NCBI RefSeq assembly: GCF_046536515.1
Contig: NZ_JAWDMQ010000017.1
Span: forward strand, 1-28,732
Length of the DNA stretch: 28,732 bases
Direction: 5' to 3'
DNA from: Caldisphaera sp046536515
GTDB taxonomy: Archaea > Thermoproteota > Thermoprotei_A > Sulfolobales > Acidilobaceae
Below the pieces are notes generated by a model. It ran no database searches. It was given only the letters and a program-made list of their open reading frames with translations, and was not told where the DNA came from. Shown here in pieces: positions 18,594 to 26,376 of the stretch. Every line of letters begins with the position of its first letter. Position 1 is the first letter of the stretch. The translations under genes were made by a program, and so were the position numbers.

Positions 18594-19005
18594 CCTCACC
18601 CTTTAGGGCGGTGATGAGAAAAGTTTTTTAAATTTAAAAACTTAAAATTAAGACAGCTGCCAAAGGGGTATGCGTGACTGAAATATAAGGTACGCCTCTA
18701 CCACAAATAACAAGTGTAATATAGGAATCGTGTAGGGAAGCCCTAAATCAGGGCCAAAGTGTATATATGTGTGTCCCTACACATTAAAAACATATCCTCA
18801 AGTCCCTAGGATCCACAGATAGAGGGTTCTCTGTGGTGAGGGATAGGAGTAATGGGTTGAAGGCCCAGCCAGTGCTGACCAGGACGAATGGAGCGGAGTT
18901 GGTAAAACCCACTAGCTATGAATTGATGAAAATTAAGACAGTAAACCACAAACCTATGATTCACCTTGAGGGAACCCTCACCCTACAGGGTGGAAAGGAG
19001 GTCAG
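18594..19005 (+). mobile_element. IS200/IS605-type remnant with TnpB tail, copy C
   Basis: About 412 bp bounded by a left end CCTCACCCTTTAGGGCGG (from 18594, then AAAGTTTTTTAAAT as in element B) and a right end with the perfect hairpin CACCCT/AGGGTG followed by GGAAAGGAGGTCAG (to 19005). Inside are the TGACTGAAA hairpin (near 18672), the inverted pair GTGTAGGGA (18730-18738) / TCCCTACAC (18774-18782) enclosing a GCCCT/AGGGC hairpin, and a TnpB-like C-terminal reading frame. TnpA and most of TnpB are missing. Against copy B, the right-end stem shows a G-C to A-T change on both arms, which supports a conserved RNA fold. Confidence 0.7.
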
Positions 19006-19045
19006 CTACCAATTAACGAGTTATAAAAATCTTATAAATTCTTAA
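18788..19045 (+). pseudogene. TnpB/OrfB C-terminal remnant
   Basis: An open stretch without a credible start; a GTG at 18833 exists. It reads as a basic tail (NGLKAQPVLTRTNGAE, then TVNHKPMIHLEGTLTLQGG). The segment coded by the right-end hairpin ends KEV and the frame then runs into host DNA to a stop at 19043-19045. That a transposase C-terminus is coded through the right end is typical of TnpB genes, whose guide RNA covers the same bases. The RuvC and zinc-finger regions are gone. Family assignment is by resemblance and location. Confidence 0.55.
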
Positions 19046-19070
19046 CTCTCTTGTTTTTTGGGTGAGAGAA

Positions 19071-20072
19071 ATGCCCAAGTTATTTATCACTAGAGAAATA
19101 CCTTTTCCTGCAACAGAAAAGATGAAAAATATATTTACAGTTTCTATTTGGCCCAAATATATTCCGCCTAGCAAAGAGGAAATAATAAATAATGCAAAGG
19201 GTTTTGATGCATTGGTAACTACTTTAGAAGATAAAGTAACGTGCGATATAATAGAATCGTTATCTCCACAACTCAAAATTATAGCCCAGTATGCAGTTGG
19301 ATTTGATAATGTAGACTTGGAATGTGCAACAAAGCATGGAGTATATGTAACAAATACGCCAGACGTTTTAACAGATGCAACAGCGGACATAGCATGGGGA
19401 TTAATTTTATCTGTATCAAGAAGAATTGTAGAGGCTGATAAGTTTGTTAGGAGCGGTAAGTGGTTTTTATTAGGTTCAGCATGGCATCCCGCGTTAATGC
19501 TCGGCTACGATGTTTATGGTAAAACTTTAGGAATAGTTGGTGGAGGAAGAATTGGTTACGCAGTAGCTAAGAGAGCTAAAGGCTTTTATATGAAAATTCT
19601 TTATAATAGCAGAAATAGACATAAAGAAATGGAGGATCTTGGAGCAGAATATGTAGATTTGATTACGCTTTTTAAAGAAAGCGATATAGTATCTTTGCAC
19701 GTCCCTTTAACTAATGAAACCACAAATCTTGTTGATGAAAAGCTTTTAAGATTGATGAAAAAGACTGCTTTTTTAATAAACACCTCTAGAGGGAAGGTTG
19801 TCGATTTAAATGCATTGTATAAAGCATTAAAAGAAGGGTGGATTGCTGGAGCAGGCTTAGACGTTTATCCATCAGAGCCTTTAGATCCTAAAAATCCTAT
19901 AGTTAATTTAGATAACGTAGTTTTATTGCCCCATATAGGAAGTGCAACCCATGAAACTAGGGCAAAAATGGCTGATTTAGTTTATCAAAACTTAGAGATG
20001 TTTTATAAAGGTGAGGTACCAATAACATTAGTTAATAAAGAAGTTTTGAAAATAAGGAAGCCAGGTTTTTAA
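19071..20072 (+). CDS. D-2-hydroxyacid dehydrogenase, glyoxylate/hydroxypyruvate reductase-like
   Basis: A 333-residue NAD(P)H-dependent enzyme from the ATG at 19071, chosen because GGGTGAG stands just before it; a GTG at 19062 would add three residues. The Rossmann motif GIVGGGRIG is at 154-162. The catalytic residues are in place: R240 (NTSRGKVVD), E269 (PSEP) and H288 (PHIGSAT). YAVGFDNVD at 74-82 is the usual substrate-loop signature of GyaR/GRHPR-type enzymes. It probably reduces glyoxylate, hydroxypyruvate or a similar 2-oxoacid. It begins 65 bases after the right end of element C, so its promoter is squeezed into or borrowed from element sequence. Confidence 0.9.
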   Translation: MPKLFITREIPFPATEKMKNIFTVSIWPKYIPPSKEEIINNAKGFDALVTTLEDKVTCDIIESLSPQLKIIAQYAVGFDNVDLECATKHGVYVTNTPDVLTDATADIAWGLILSVSRRIVEADKFVRSGKWFLLGSAWHPALMLGYDVYGKTLGIVGGGRIGYAVAKRAKGFYMKILYNSRNRHKEMEDLGAEYVDLITLFKESDIVSLHVPLTNETTNLVDEKLLRLMKKTAFLINTSRGKVVDLNALYKALKEGWIAGAGLDVYPSEPLDPKNPIVNLDNVVLLPHIGSATHETRAKMADLVYQNLEMFYKGEVPITLVNKEVLKIRKPGF

Positions 20073-20076
20073 TAAT

Positions 20077-20120
20077 ACTTTCATTTACCTCTCTCACACG
20101 TTATATATTATAGTGAAATT
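20077..20120 (+). promoter_or_regulatory. Dpo2 operon promoter with two ANTTTC-type hexamers
   Basis: TTATATATTA (20101-20110) is a TATA candidate. ACTTTC (20077-20082) stands before it, and GAAATT (20115-20120), the reverse of AATTTC, stands after it. ANTTTC is the hexamer reported for damage-induced promoters in Sulfolobus. The word is common in A/T-rich DNA and its spacing here differs from what I would expect, so this is weak. A second TATA-like TTTATTCAAT near 20132-20141 would fit a leaderless message at the ATG 20160, which has no ribosome site. Confidence 0.3.
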
Positions 20121-20159
20121 GTAATTAGTTTTATTCAATATTTTAACCTGGGCTTAGAT

Positions 20160-20807
20160 ATGGATAATCTAACTGGAATAGAGTCTTTAGATGCTCTCTT
20201 AAGGCCTTTTAATAAAGGAGAAATTATAGAGGTCTATGGCAGTTGGAACATAGTTTTATCTATTTCTCATGTAACGATAGCTTCCCTATCTAGGTATGGA
20301 AGGGTAGGTGTTATCTATGTGCAAGACTATGGAAATTTGGATCCTTATTTTATAAGGAGGATGGTAAAAATACTTAGAGGGAACTTTGATAATATATACA
20401 TAACAAGGGCCTTTAGGAGGTATGATATACCGGATCTAATAAAGGGGGTAGAAGGTTTAGATAACCTAGTTCTAATAGATCCGTATCTTTTCTCGCCAAC
20501 TAGCCCATTAAATTATAGTCTTCTGACACCTATAACTGGAGCAATAAAAGAAAGTTCATCGAAATTCATGATAACAATTATTTTTAATAGAGAAACATCT
20601 TTAGGGAAGTTCTTGCCTGAGGGAGGTAAGTTCCACCATCATATATTGCATTCAATAGTTAGGGTAGCCCCATATAGGAATGGAGTTGAAGCTGTTTTAA
20701 TAAAGCATTATGCTAAGTCGGTGCCTAAGATTTCTTACATATCTTATAAGGAACTTGGAGATGAAAGATTATGGGTAGGACAACACCTTCTACAAGAATG
20801 GCTATAG
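20160..20807 (+). CDS. Degenerate RecA/RadA-like protein of the Dpo2 operon
   Basis: A 215-residue protein. It opens with TGIESLDALLRPFNKGEIIEVYG, the normal approach to a RecA-family P loop, but the Walker A itself is lost: residues 25-34 read VYGSWNIVLS, with no GKT/GKS. A Walker-B-like NLVLIDP (102-108) remains, and KHYAKSVPK near 183-191 resembles the RadA C-terminal region. It is therefore probably not an ATPase and may act as a structural partner, such as a recombinase cofactor or polymerase loader. First gene of a three-gene overlapping operon with a small protein and PolB2; the same grouping around dpo2 is known in Sulfolobus, where it responds to DNA damage. Confidence 0.75.
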   Translation: MDNLTGIESLDALLRPFNKGEIIEVYGSWNIVLSISHVTIASLSRYGRVGVIYVQDYGNLDPYFIRRMVKILRGNFDNIYITRAFRRYDIPDLIKGVEGLDNLVLIDPYLFSPTSPLNYSLLTPITGAIKESSSKFMITIIFNRETSLGKFLPEGGKFHHHILHSIVRVAPYRNGVEAVLIKHYAKSVPKISYISYKELGDERLWVGQHLLQEWL

Positions 20808-20992
20808 AGGAAGAAATAAATAGGCTATTAAGGATAGCTGATTATATGGATTATAAGGATAAGGATAGAGTAAAAGAAATAATCAAGGAAGCTTATAATT
20901 TGATAGGCTATTATCAATTTGAAGGAATTTATGATCCTTTAGAACCTATAATCTTGAGTTTAATAGTTTATATAGCTAAAAGGTGTAAATGA
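20771..20992 (+). CDS. Small helical protein of the Dpo2 operon
   Basis: A protein of 73 residues from ATG 20771, or 64 from ATG 20798. GGAGATG lies before the first, and the second has no clear ribosome site. It is almost wholly helical (EEEINRLLRIADYM, DKDRVKEIIKEAYNLIGY, EPIILSLIVYIAKRC) and has no known motif. It overlaps the gene before it by 37 bases (10 from the second start) and the polymerase after it by four (ATGA), so it is coupled to both. It may be a subunit joining the RecA-like protein and PolB2; this is inference from gene order. Confidence 0.7.
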   Translation: MGRTTPSTRMAIEEEINRLLRIADYMDYKDKDRVKEIIKEAYNLIGYYQFEGIYDPLEPIILSLIVYIAKRCK

Positions 20993-22878
20993 TGGAAGGA
21001 TTACTTTTAGATGCAAAATATAATAAAGGAGTTTTAACTTTATATTTCTTAAGCAATAAAATAGAAGAAATAAATTTTAAGGCTTATAGAATAGCTTATA
21101 TAGAGCCCTTTAGTATGGAATTATATAATATGTTGGATCAGCTTAATTTTATTCATGAAATAATAGAAGAGGACTGGCTTTTACCTCCATATTATGACTC
21201 TAAAAAAACAATATTAAAAATAAGATACTTAGGCAATAGTAGGTTTATTAAGAAAATAGAAGAAAAAGGTTTAGGAATGCATGTTAATAATTTTCCAGGT
21301 GAAATAAATCTTATTCTTAGAGAAAAAAATTTGTATCCAGGTTTTTTATATGATATGAATAAACTTGAGATGAAAGATAATGATGATCCTCTATACGAAT
21401 TACCTAAAATAAGGTATGCATGCGTGACCTCTTTAAATAGATATGGAAAGGATGCATCTTGGTATGATGTAAAATATTATAGAGTTAGCATAAATGATGA
21501 AAATTTTATTATAAAAAACTTAGAAGAGCTCTATGATATAATAAAGGAAAATAACATAAACATAGTTATGGCAGATATAAACTCTTTAAGTGAAATCAAA
21601 AATCAAGGTTTTATTTTAATACAGAAGCCCTTTAATATAGGTATTTATGGTTTAATAGAATGGTCAAGAATATCAGGTCTTACACTAAGGCAGGCAAGCA
21701 ATTCATCTATTGGAAAAATTCTAACTTCTGCTGAGGCTTTAGAGGCTATTAAAAGGCATTATGAAATAAAGAAAGTTAAAAGAATAGAACCTTGGAGAAC
21801 CCTTGCTAGCATGGAAATAGCCGATAGAGCAGGAGCTATATTTATTCCAAAGCCCGGAGTTTATTTTAATGTTTACCAGTTGGACTTCTCAAGCCTTTAC
21901 CCTAACATAATAGTTTTAAACAATTTGTCTGCAGAAACAGTTAACAAAGCTAATTGCATTAAATATGAAATTAAATCTATAGGTCATAAGGTTTGCTTTG
22001 ATAGAGAAGGCTTAGTTCCGAGCGTGCTTAAAAGGCTTATAGAGAGGAGAGAGAAGATAAGGCCTTATAGGGAAGACTTAATTTTTAAGGAAAGGTTTGA
22101 TGCAATAAAATGGATATTGGTAACAGGTTTTGGATATTTGGGTTATAGAAATAGTTTATTTGGAAGCGTATCTGCATACGAAATTGTTACGTCAGTAGCA
22201 AGGGAAATAATGAAGAAATCGTATGAAATTTCTATCAAAAATGGGTATAAAGTAATAAACTATATTATAGATAGTTTGTTTTTGATTCCAGAAGACCCTA
22301 AGGTTGACATTGAGGAACTTTCTGAAATTATAAGTAAAGAAGTTAATATAAAGTTAAGAGTTGAAGATAGGTTTCTTTGGCTTGTTTTCCCATATACAGA
22401 AAGGTGCTTGGGTTCAGCAGGCAAGTATTATGGATTAAGGGATGATAAAACATTAAAAATAAAAGGAATAAATGCTGTGAGGAAAAACGTGCCCGATATT
22501 ATAAAACATGCAGAGATAAAAGCTCTAAACGTTTTAAAAAACGCATCTGATAAGGAAGAATTTTATAATTTGTTAATAAAGGCAAAAGAATCTTATGATA
22601 ATGTAAAAAAAGAGTTAATCAATGGTGATATTAATGAGGAATTACTTGTTATAAGTAAGAGCATAAATAAGATAGGGAAAACACAACAGATTAGGGCAAG
22701 CAGGCTTTTATATGGATTGAGCGATTCTATATCCTATATAATAAATAGTAATGGAAATCCAATACCTGTTGAATTTTATGAAGGTAAATATAGTAAAGAA
22801 TATTATTTAAAATATTTGGAGAGGTCTGAAATAGAAATGCCTTGGTATTTTCTAAATAAAAATTGTAATACATCATGA
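20989..22878 (+). CDS. dpo2: Family B DNA polymerase PolB2 (Dpo2), altered active site
   Basis: A 629-residue, short B-family polymerase. Motif A is QLDFSSLYPNII (D299 kept). Motif B has become KWILVTGFGYLGYRN (374-388) instead of K-x3-NSxYG. Motif C is YIIDSLFL (425-432), where the usual YGDTDS keeps only D428. No exonuclease DIE, NxxxFD or YxxxD motif is recognisable in the shortened N-terminal half (1-270). These are the known marks of crenarchaeal PolB2, long viewed as inactive but tied in Sulfolobus to damage tolerance. It starts at ATG 20989 or the adjacent ATG 20992, overlapping the small gene by ATGA. PolB1 at 2.5-5.4 kb is the intact comparison in this same genome. Confidence 0.9.
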   Translation: MMEGLLLDAKYNKGVLTLYFLSNKIEEINFKAYRIAYIEPFSMELYNMLDQLNFIHEIIEEDWLLPPYYDSKKTILKIRYLGNSRFIKKIEEKGLGMHVNNFPGEINLILREKNLYPGFLYDMNKLEMKDNDDPLYELPKIRYACVTSLNRYGKDASWYDVKYYRVSINDENFIIKNLEELYDIIKENNINIVMADINSLSEIKNQGFILIQKPFNIGIYGLIEWSRISGLTLRQASNSSIGKILTSAEALEAIKRHYEIKKVKRIEPWRTLASMEIADRAGAIFIPKPGVYFNVYQLDFSSLYPNIIVLNNLSAETVNKANCIKYEIKSIGHKVCFDREGLVPSVLKRLIERREKIRPYREDLIFKERFDAIKWILVTGFGYLGYRNSLFGSVSAYEIVTSVAREIMKKSYEISIKNGYKVINYIIDSLFLIPEDPKVDIEELSEIISKEVNIKLRVEDRFLWLVFPYTERCLGSAGKYYGLRDDKTLKIKGINAVRKNVPDIIKHAEIKALNVLKNASDKEEFYNLLIKAKESYDNVKKELINGDINEELLVISKSINKIGKTQQIRASRLLYGLSDSISYIINSNGNPIPVEFYEGKYSKEYYLKYLERSEIEMPWYFLNKNCNTS

Positions 22879-22962
22879 AAATTCTCTCTAAAATTCCTCT
22901 TTTACGTAGTACAGGAGTTTATAGTTCTCAAAGATATTACCAGAGCTCTCTACCTATCTAGT

Positions 22963-23023
22963 GCTATAAAGTCTTAAGAATACAATTTTAGCCTATTAGA
23001 TTCAGGCCGAAAGGCCCAGGTGA
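22963..23023 (+). promoter_or_regulatory. Promoter, GNRA hairpin and ribosome site of a tiny gene
   Basis: CTATAAAG (22963-22970) is a TATA candidate, with transcription start near 22990. GGCC-GAAA-GGCC (23005-23016) is a perfect four-pair stem closed by a GNRA tetraloop in the leader. AGGTGA (23018-23023) follows directly, six bases before the ATG. The hairpin next to the ribosome site could modulate translation. Confidence 0.4.
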
Positions 23024-23029
23024 ATTGGA

Positions 23030-23083
23030 ATGGCAAAAGGCAAGAAGGAAAAGAAGTCAGAAGGTGCTGCTGAAAAGAAATAA
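23030..23083 (+). CDS. Predicted 17-residue basic microprotein
   Basis: Eighteen codons including the stop, with ATG start and an optimal AGGTGA ribosome site. The product reads MAKGKKEKKSEGAAEKK: a run of Lys with Gly, Glu and Ala, no hydrophobic core. Promoter, leader hairpin, ribosome site, frame and a T-rich end (23119-23156) make a complete tiny transcription unit in an otherwise empty 414-base gap. It could be a short nucleic-acid-binding or ribosome-associated peptide, or the start of a lost gene. I do not recognise it. Confidence 0.45.
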   Translation: MAKGKKEKKSEGAAEKK

Positions 23084-23118
23084 GCTAATAGCTATCTAAT
23101 GTTAATTTAAAAATTAAT

Positions 23119-23156
23119 TTCACTTTCTTGTTTTTTATATTTTTATAATTTTTTAT
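23119..23156 (+). terminator. T-rich transcription stop
   Basis: Several T runs in a row (TTTCACTTTCTTGTTTTTTA, then ATTTTTATAATTTTTT) follow the tiny gene. Crenarchaeal transcription ends at such T-rich stretches without a stem. Confidence 0.4.
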
Positions 23157-23292
23157 TAGTTAAAAATTTTATTGATAGATTAAAAATTTTTTATGATTTG
23201 GAGTTATTTAAATATTTCCCCCTGCAATATTTTTAATGTAGGAGGTCAAATCTATTTTAAGAAGGCAGTAATACTCATAAAGGTGAAACAAT

Positions 23293-24225
23293 GTGCTAAA
23301 GATGGCCATACTTCACACTAGAATAAAGCTTGGGGCAAGAAGAACAAACATGAAGAGGCTGGAAGAAATAATAAATAGAGTTATGATAAATCATGATGAT
23401 ATAGACTTGATTTATTTACCGGCATATCCCTTAACAGGACCTATAGTCGGGTATTACCCAAATCAAAAAGTAAAAAATATGTTAAAAAACTATGCCGAAA
23501 GGCTTAACGAATCTGAAATACAGCAAAACCAGACATTTATGTTTGTATCCAAATGGTCCCACGAATTCGGGATATATGTTATAGCTGGACCAATAATAGA
23601 AAGAGCAGGTCCAAGGCTCTATTTGACATCATTTGCGAGCAATCCTCAAGGAGAACTTGCTGGAAAATATAGAAAAATTGCTATAACAAAGGCTGAAGAT
23701 GAAAACGGCTTAACTCCAGGTAAGAATGTTGAGATTTTTAATATTAAGAAGAAAAACGCAAATGTAGGGGTTTTTATAGATGAAGACCTAGGATATCCTG
23801 AGATATTTAAAGCTTTAAGCTATATGGGAGTAAACGTTATAGTAGGTACAATGCTACCGTATGAATCTAGGTTTTTTAAGATGAAAAGTGAAAGCGAAAC
23901 TTCTATTTTGACTTTAGATACTGAAAGTATTAACAACTTTTTGGCAGTAAGAAGCAAGGAAACCAATTTACCTGTTGTGCTAGTCGGAGGAGCTGTGGAA
24001 GGATTTAACAATAATGGGTATGTGGCTTTTATGCCTACTATTACCTCAGAACCAGAGATAGGAGTAGTAAAGGAAAGGATAATGGGTTATGATGATATAG
24101 ATTTACCCGTTATAATAGAAGTTGATACAAGTACAAAATCAATGCAGTATGATTCTATAGCAAGGCTTGTTCTTAAAAATCTATGTAGAAAAAGCGGATC
24201 AGAAGAAAATGAAGAGGAGTTTTAA
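23293..24225 (+). CDS. Nitrilase-fold protein lacking catalytic Glu and Cys
   Basis: A 310-residue protein of the carbon-nitrogen hydrolase fold. The order of motifs is right but the triad is broken. The Glu site reads YLPAYPLTG (A44 in place of Glu). The Lys site GKYRKIAIT (K128) is kept. The nucleophile site reads GVFIDEDLGYPE (D163 in place of Cys). So it should not hydrolyse nitriles or amides by the normal route. It has a C-terminal acidic tail (SGSEENEEEF). It starts with GTG at 23293 after AGGTGA; an overlapping ATG-TGC-TAA begins two bases earlier. Converges on porB. A binding or regulatory role is likely but unproven. Confidence 0.8.
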   Translation: MLKMAILHTRIKLGARRTNMKRLEEIINRVMINHDDIDLIYLPAYPLTGPIVGYYPNQKVKNMLKNYAERLNESEIQQNQTFMFVSKWSHEFGIYVIAGPIIERAGPRLYLTSFASNPQGELAGKYRKIAITKAEDENGLTPGKNVEIFNIKKKNANVGVFIDEDLGYPEIFKALSYMGVNVIVGTMLPYESRFFKMKSESETSILTLDTESINNFLAVRSKETNLPVVLVGGAVEGFNNNGYVAFMPTITSEPEIGVVKERIMGYDDIDLPVIIEVDTSTKSMQYDSIARLVLKNLCRKSGSEENEEEF

Positions 24226-24229
24226 TGAA

Positions 24230-25195
24230 TTAAGCTACTGGTCCTATAACAATTTTGCCTGCCATTTTATTTATAGTCTCTACTTTTTTGTCTACCATCT
24301 CTTGTATTTCATTAATTTCATTATCTGTTAAATGGGCGAATCTTCCTTGTAATTTTAAATATTCCTTAACAGGTTTTCTTTTTGCTATTGGAAAAGTTAC
24401 TTTGAAGTTTCCATGATCTATTTCATAAATAGGGAAGATACCTGTTTCTGTTGCTAGCCTTGATATAGTTATACCTAAAGCAGGGTCAAAACGCCAACCA
24501 GTTGTACATGCCATTAATACTTGTATAAATGATGGTCCTTCATTTAGAACCTCTAAACCTCTTGCAAACTTGTTTATCATATCCATTGGGTATGCTGGAT
24601 TTGCTGTTGCAACATATGGTATGTGGTGGGCTGCTGCAATTCCTGCTATATCTTTTTTATCTCTCCATTCACCTCTCCATACCTTACCGGCAGGAGTTGT
24701 GGTTGTCCAAGCACCGTGTGGAGTTGAACCGCTTCTTTGTATTCCAGTATTCATATATGCTTCATTATCATACAATACATACATTACTGGGTCTTTTCTT
24801 TCCAGCATACCGCTTAGGCTTTGTAAGCCTATATCAACTGTACCTCCATCACCAGCAACTACAACAACCTTTACATCTCTGTTTTTATCCATAATCCCCT
24901 TTCTTTTCATTGCTTTTATTGCAGCTACAATACCGCTTGCCGATGCTCCTGAATTCTCAAACGCTGAGTGAAGCCATGGAACCAGCCAATTTGAATATGG
25001 ATACCTTGTTGTTGAAACTTCAACGCAGCCAGTAGCATTTACAACTATGGTATCTTTGCCAGTTACCTTTGTAAGCATCCTCATTATTGTGCCTGCAGTA
25101 CAACCAGGACATAACCCATGGCCACTTATGAAAAGTTCTTCTCTAGGCAAATCGTAAAGACTTTTTATCCTCAATACTTTCTTTGTTTCGCTCAT
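24230..25195 (-). CDS. porB: 2-oxoacid:ferredoxin oxidoreductase beta subunit
   Basis: A 321-residue subunit that binds thiamine diphosphate and the catalytic 4Fe-4S cluster. Cluster Cys: C29 and C32 (GHGLCPGCTAG), C57 and C230. The TPP/Mg site runs from GDGG (115-118) to NEAYMNTG (144-151). The tail (GRFAHLTDNEINEIQEMVD) is typical. It overlaps porA by four bases (ATGA) and is last in the porGDAB operon. With its partners it splits pyruvate, or another 2-oxoacid, with CoA into acyl-CoA, CO2 and reduced ferredoxin. Sequence alone does not fix pyruvate over 2-oxoisovalerate. Confidence 0.95.
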   Translation of the reverse strand: MSETKKVLRIKSLYDLPREELFISGHGLCPGCTAGTIMRMLTKVTGKDTIVVNATGCVEVSTTRYPYSNWLVPWLHSAFENSGASASGIVAAIKAMKRKGIMDKNRDVKVVVVAGDGGTVDIGLQSLSGMLERKDPVMYVLYDNEAYMNTGIQRSGSTPHGAWTTTTPAGKVWRGEWRDKKDIAGIAAAHHIPYVATANPAYPMDMINKFARGLEVLNEGPSFIQVLMACTTGWRFDPALGITISRLATETGIFPIYEIDHGNFKVTFPIAKRKPVKEYLKLQGRFAHLTDNEINEIQEMVDKKVETINKMAGKIVIGPVA

Positions 25196-26376
25196 TCTCT
25201 CACCCCATAAAATATAGTTTCCTTATGTTTCTTCCCTTCGTAAGCTAATCTAGCCAATGCCAAAAAGTCCTCATACTCAACAGTTCTTTGCCCTATTCCA
25301 GCTATCACGCTTATTAAATTAAGATTAAGCCCCTCTCTAACTATAGCTCCTGAAATTTCATTAGCTAAAGGACCTTGGAATGGTGCACCATAGCTAATCG
25401 CTCTATCAATAACTAAAAGGGTCTTCTTATCGCTAGTATATTCAATGAATTTTTGTAGTGGGAAAGGTCTATATAATCTTACTCTTAATAGCCCAACTTT
25501 TATTCCTTCTTTTCTTATATCCGGTAAAAAAGCTTTAAGAGTAGAGGCGTAGCTGGCATTTGTCATAATTAATGCATCAGCATCTTCACACATATAGCAC
25601 TCCATTAAACCATAACTCCTTCCAAAAGCCTTGCCAAATTCTTCGTCAACCTTTTCAATTGTTGGTAATGAGTTATTTACAGCAACAACTTGTTGATATT
25701 TAAATTCATAATAATATTCTGGAGGTGTTATAGCGCCTATGCTAACAGGCTTATCAGGATCTAGTTTATATGGATATTGTTTCTTTGGAGCAAATTTAAT
25801 AACCTTTTCCTTGCTTTCAGTTATAACAGGTTCAATTGTATGGCTCATTACATAGCCATCATAACCAACCATAACTGGTAATAAAATGTTTTGATCTTCA
25901 GCTATTTTATAGGCCTGTATTATTGTATCATAGGCTTCTTGAGCTGTATGGGCAAATAATATTATCCAACCGCTATCTCTCGCATTAAATAAATCGCTTT
26001 GATCATTCCAAATGCTTATGGGTGCGCTTAAAGACCTCATTGCGACGCTCATAACTAACGGTGCTCTTAATCCAGATGCTATATGGAGCATCTCATGCAT
26101 TAAAGCAAATCCTTGGCTTGCCGTTGCTGTAAAGGCTCTTGCACCAGCTAAGGAAGCAGAAATTGCAGCGCTTAAAGCGCTGTGTTCGCTTTCAACGTGA
26201 ATGTACTCTGCGTCCAATTCTCCCTTTGCTATAAACTCTGATATTTTTTCTACAACTGTTGTTTGTGGGGTAATTGGATAAGCAGATATTACATCGACAT
26301 CTAAATCTTTAACAGCATTTGCAATGGCATGATTAGTACTTAATGGTATTGCTTTTCTAACAGTTTCTAAAGCCAT
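25192..26376 (-). CDS. porA: 2-oxoacid:ferredoxin oxidoreductase alpha subunit
   Basis: A 394-residue subunit carrying the pyrimidine-binding part of the TPP site and the substrate pocket. YPITPQT at 33-39 is the signature. EHSALSAAISASLAGARAFT, SQGFALMHEMLHIASGLRAP and WNDQSDLFNARDSGW follow in the usual order, with the CoA/hinge domain after residue 240. Starts at ATG 26376 right after the porD stop, preceded by AGGTGG. Third gene of the operon. Confidence 0.96.
   Translation of the reverse strand: MALETVRKAIPLSTNHAIANAVKDLDVDVISAYPITPQTTVVEKISEFIAKGELDAEYIHVESEHSALSAAISASLAGARAFTATASQGFALMHEMLHIASGLRAPLVMSVAMRSLSAPISIWNDQSDLFNARDSGWIILFAHTAQEAYDTIIQAYKIAEDQNILLPVMVGYDGYVMSHTIEPVITESKEKVIKFAPKKQYPYKLDPDKPVSIGAITPPEYYYEFKYQQVVAVNNSLPTIEKVDEEFGKAFGRSYGLMECYMCEDADALIMTNASYASTLKAFLPDIRKEGIKVGLLRVRLYRPFPLQKFIEYTSDKKTLLVIDRAISYGAPFQGPLANEISGAIVREGLNLNLISVIAGIGQRTVEYEDFLALARLAYEGKKHKETIFYGVRE

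Noticed and set aside
18600..18625. GGTGATGAG in the left end of element C as a C box
   Set aside because: No D box at a fitting distance; it is explained by the IS605-type palindromic end.
20160..20807. Functional RadA/RadB recombinase
   Set aside because: The Walker A segment has no GK[ST]; only the fold-level resemblance remains.
24529..24971. Plus-strand frames of 121 and 133 codons opposite porB
   Set aside because: Antisense to conserved TPP-binding sequence, no ribosome sites or recognisable motifs.
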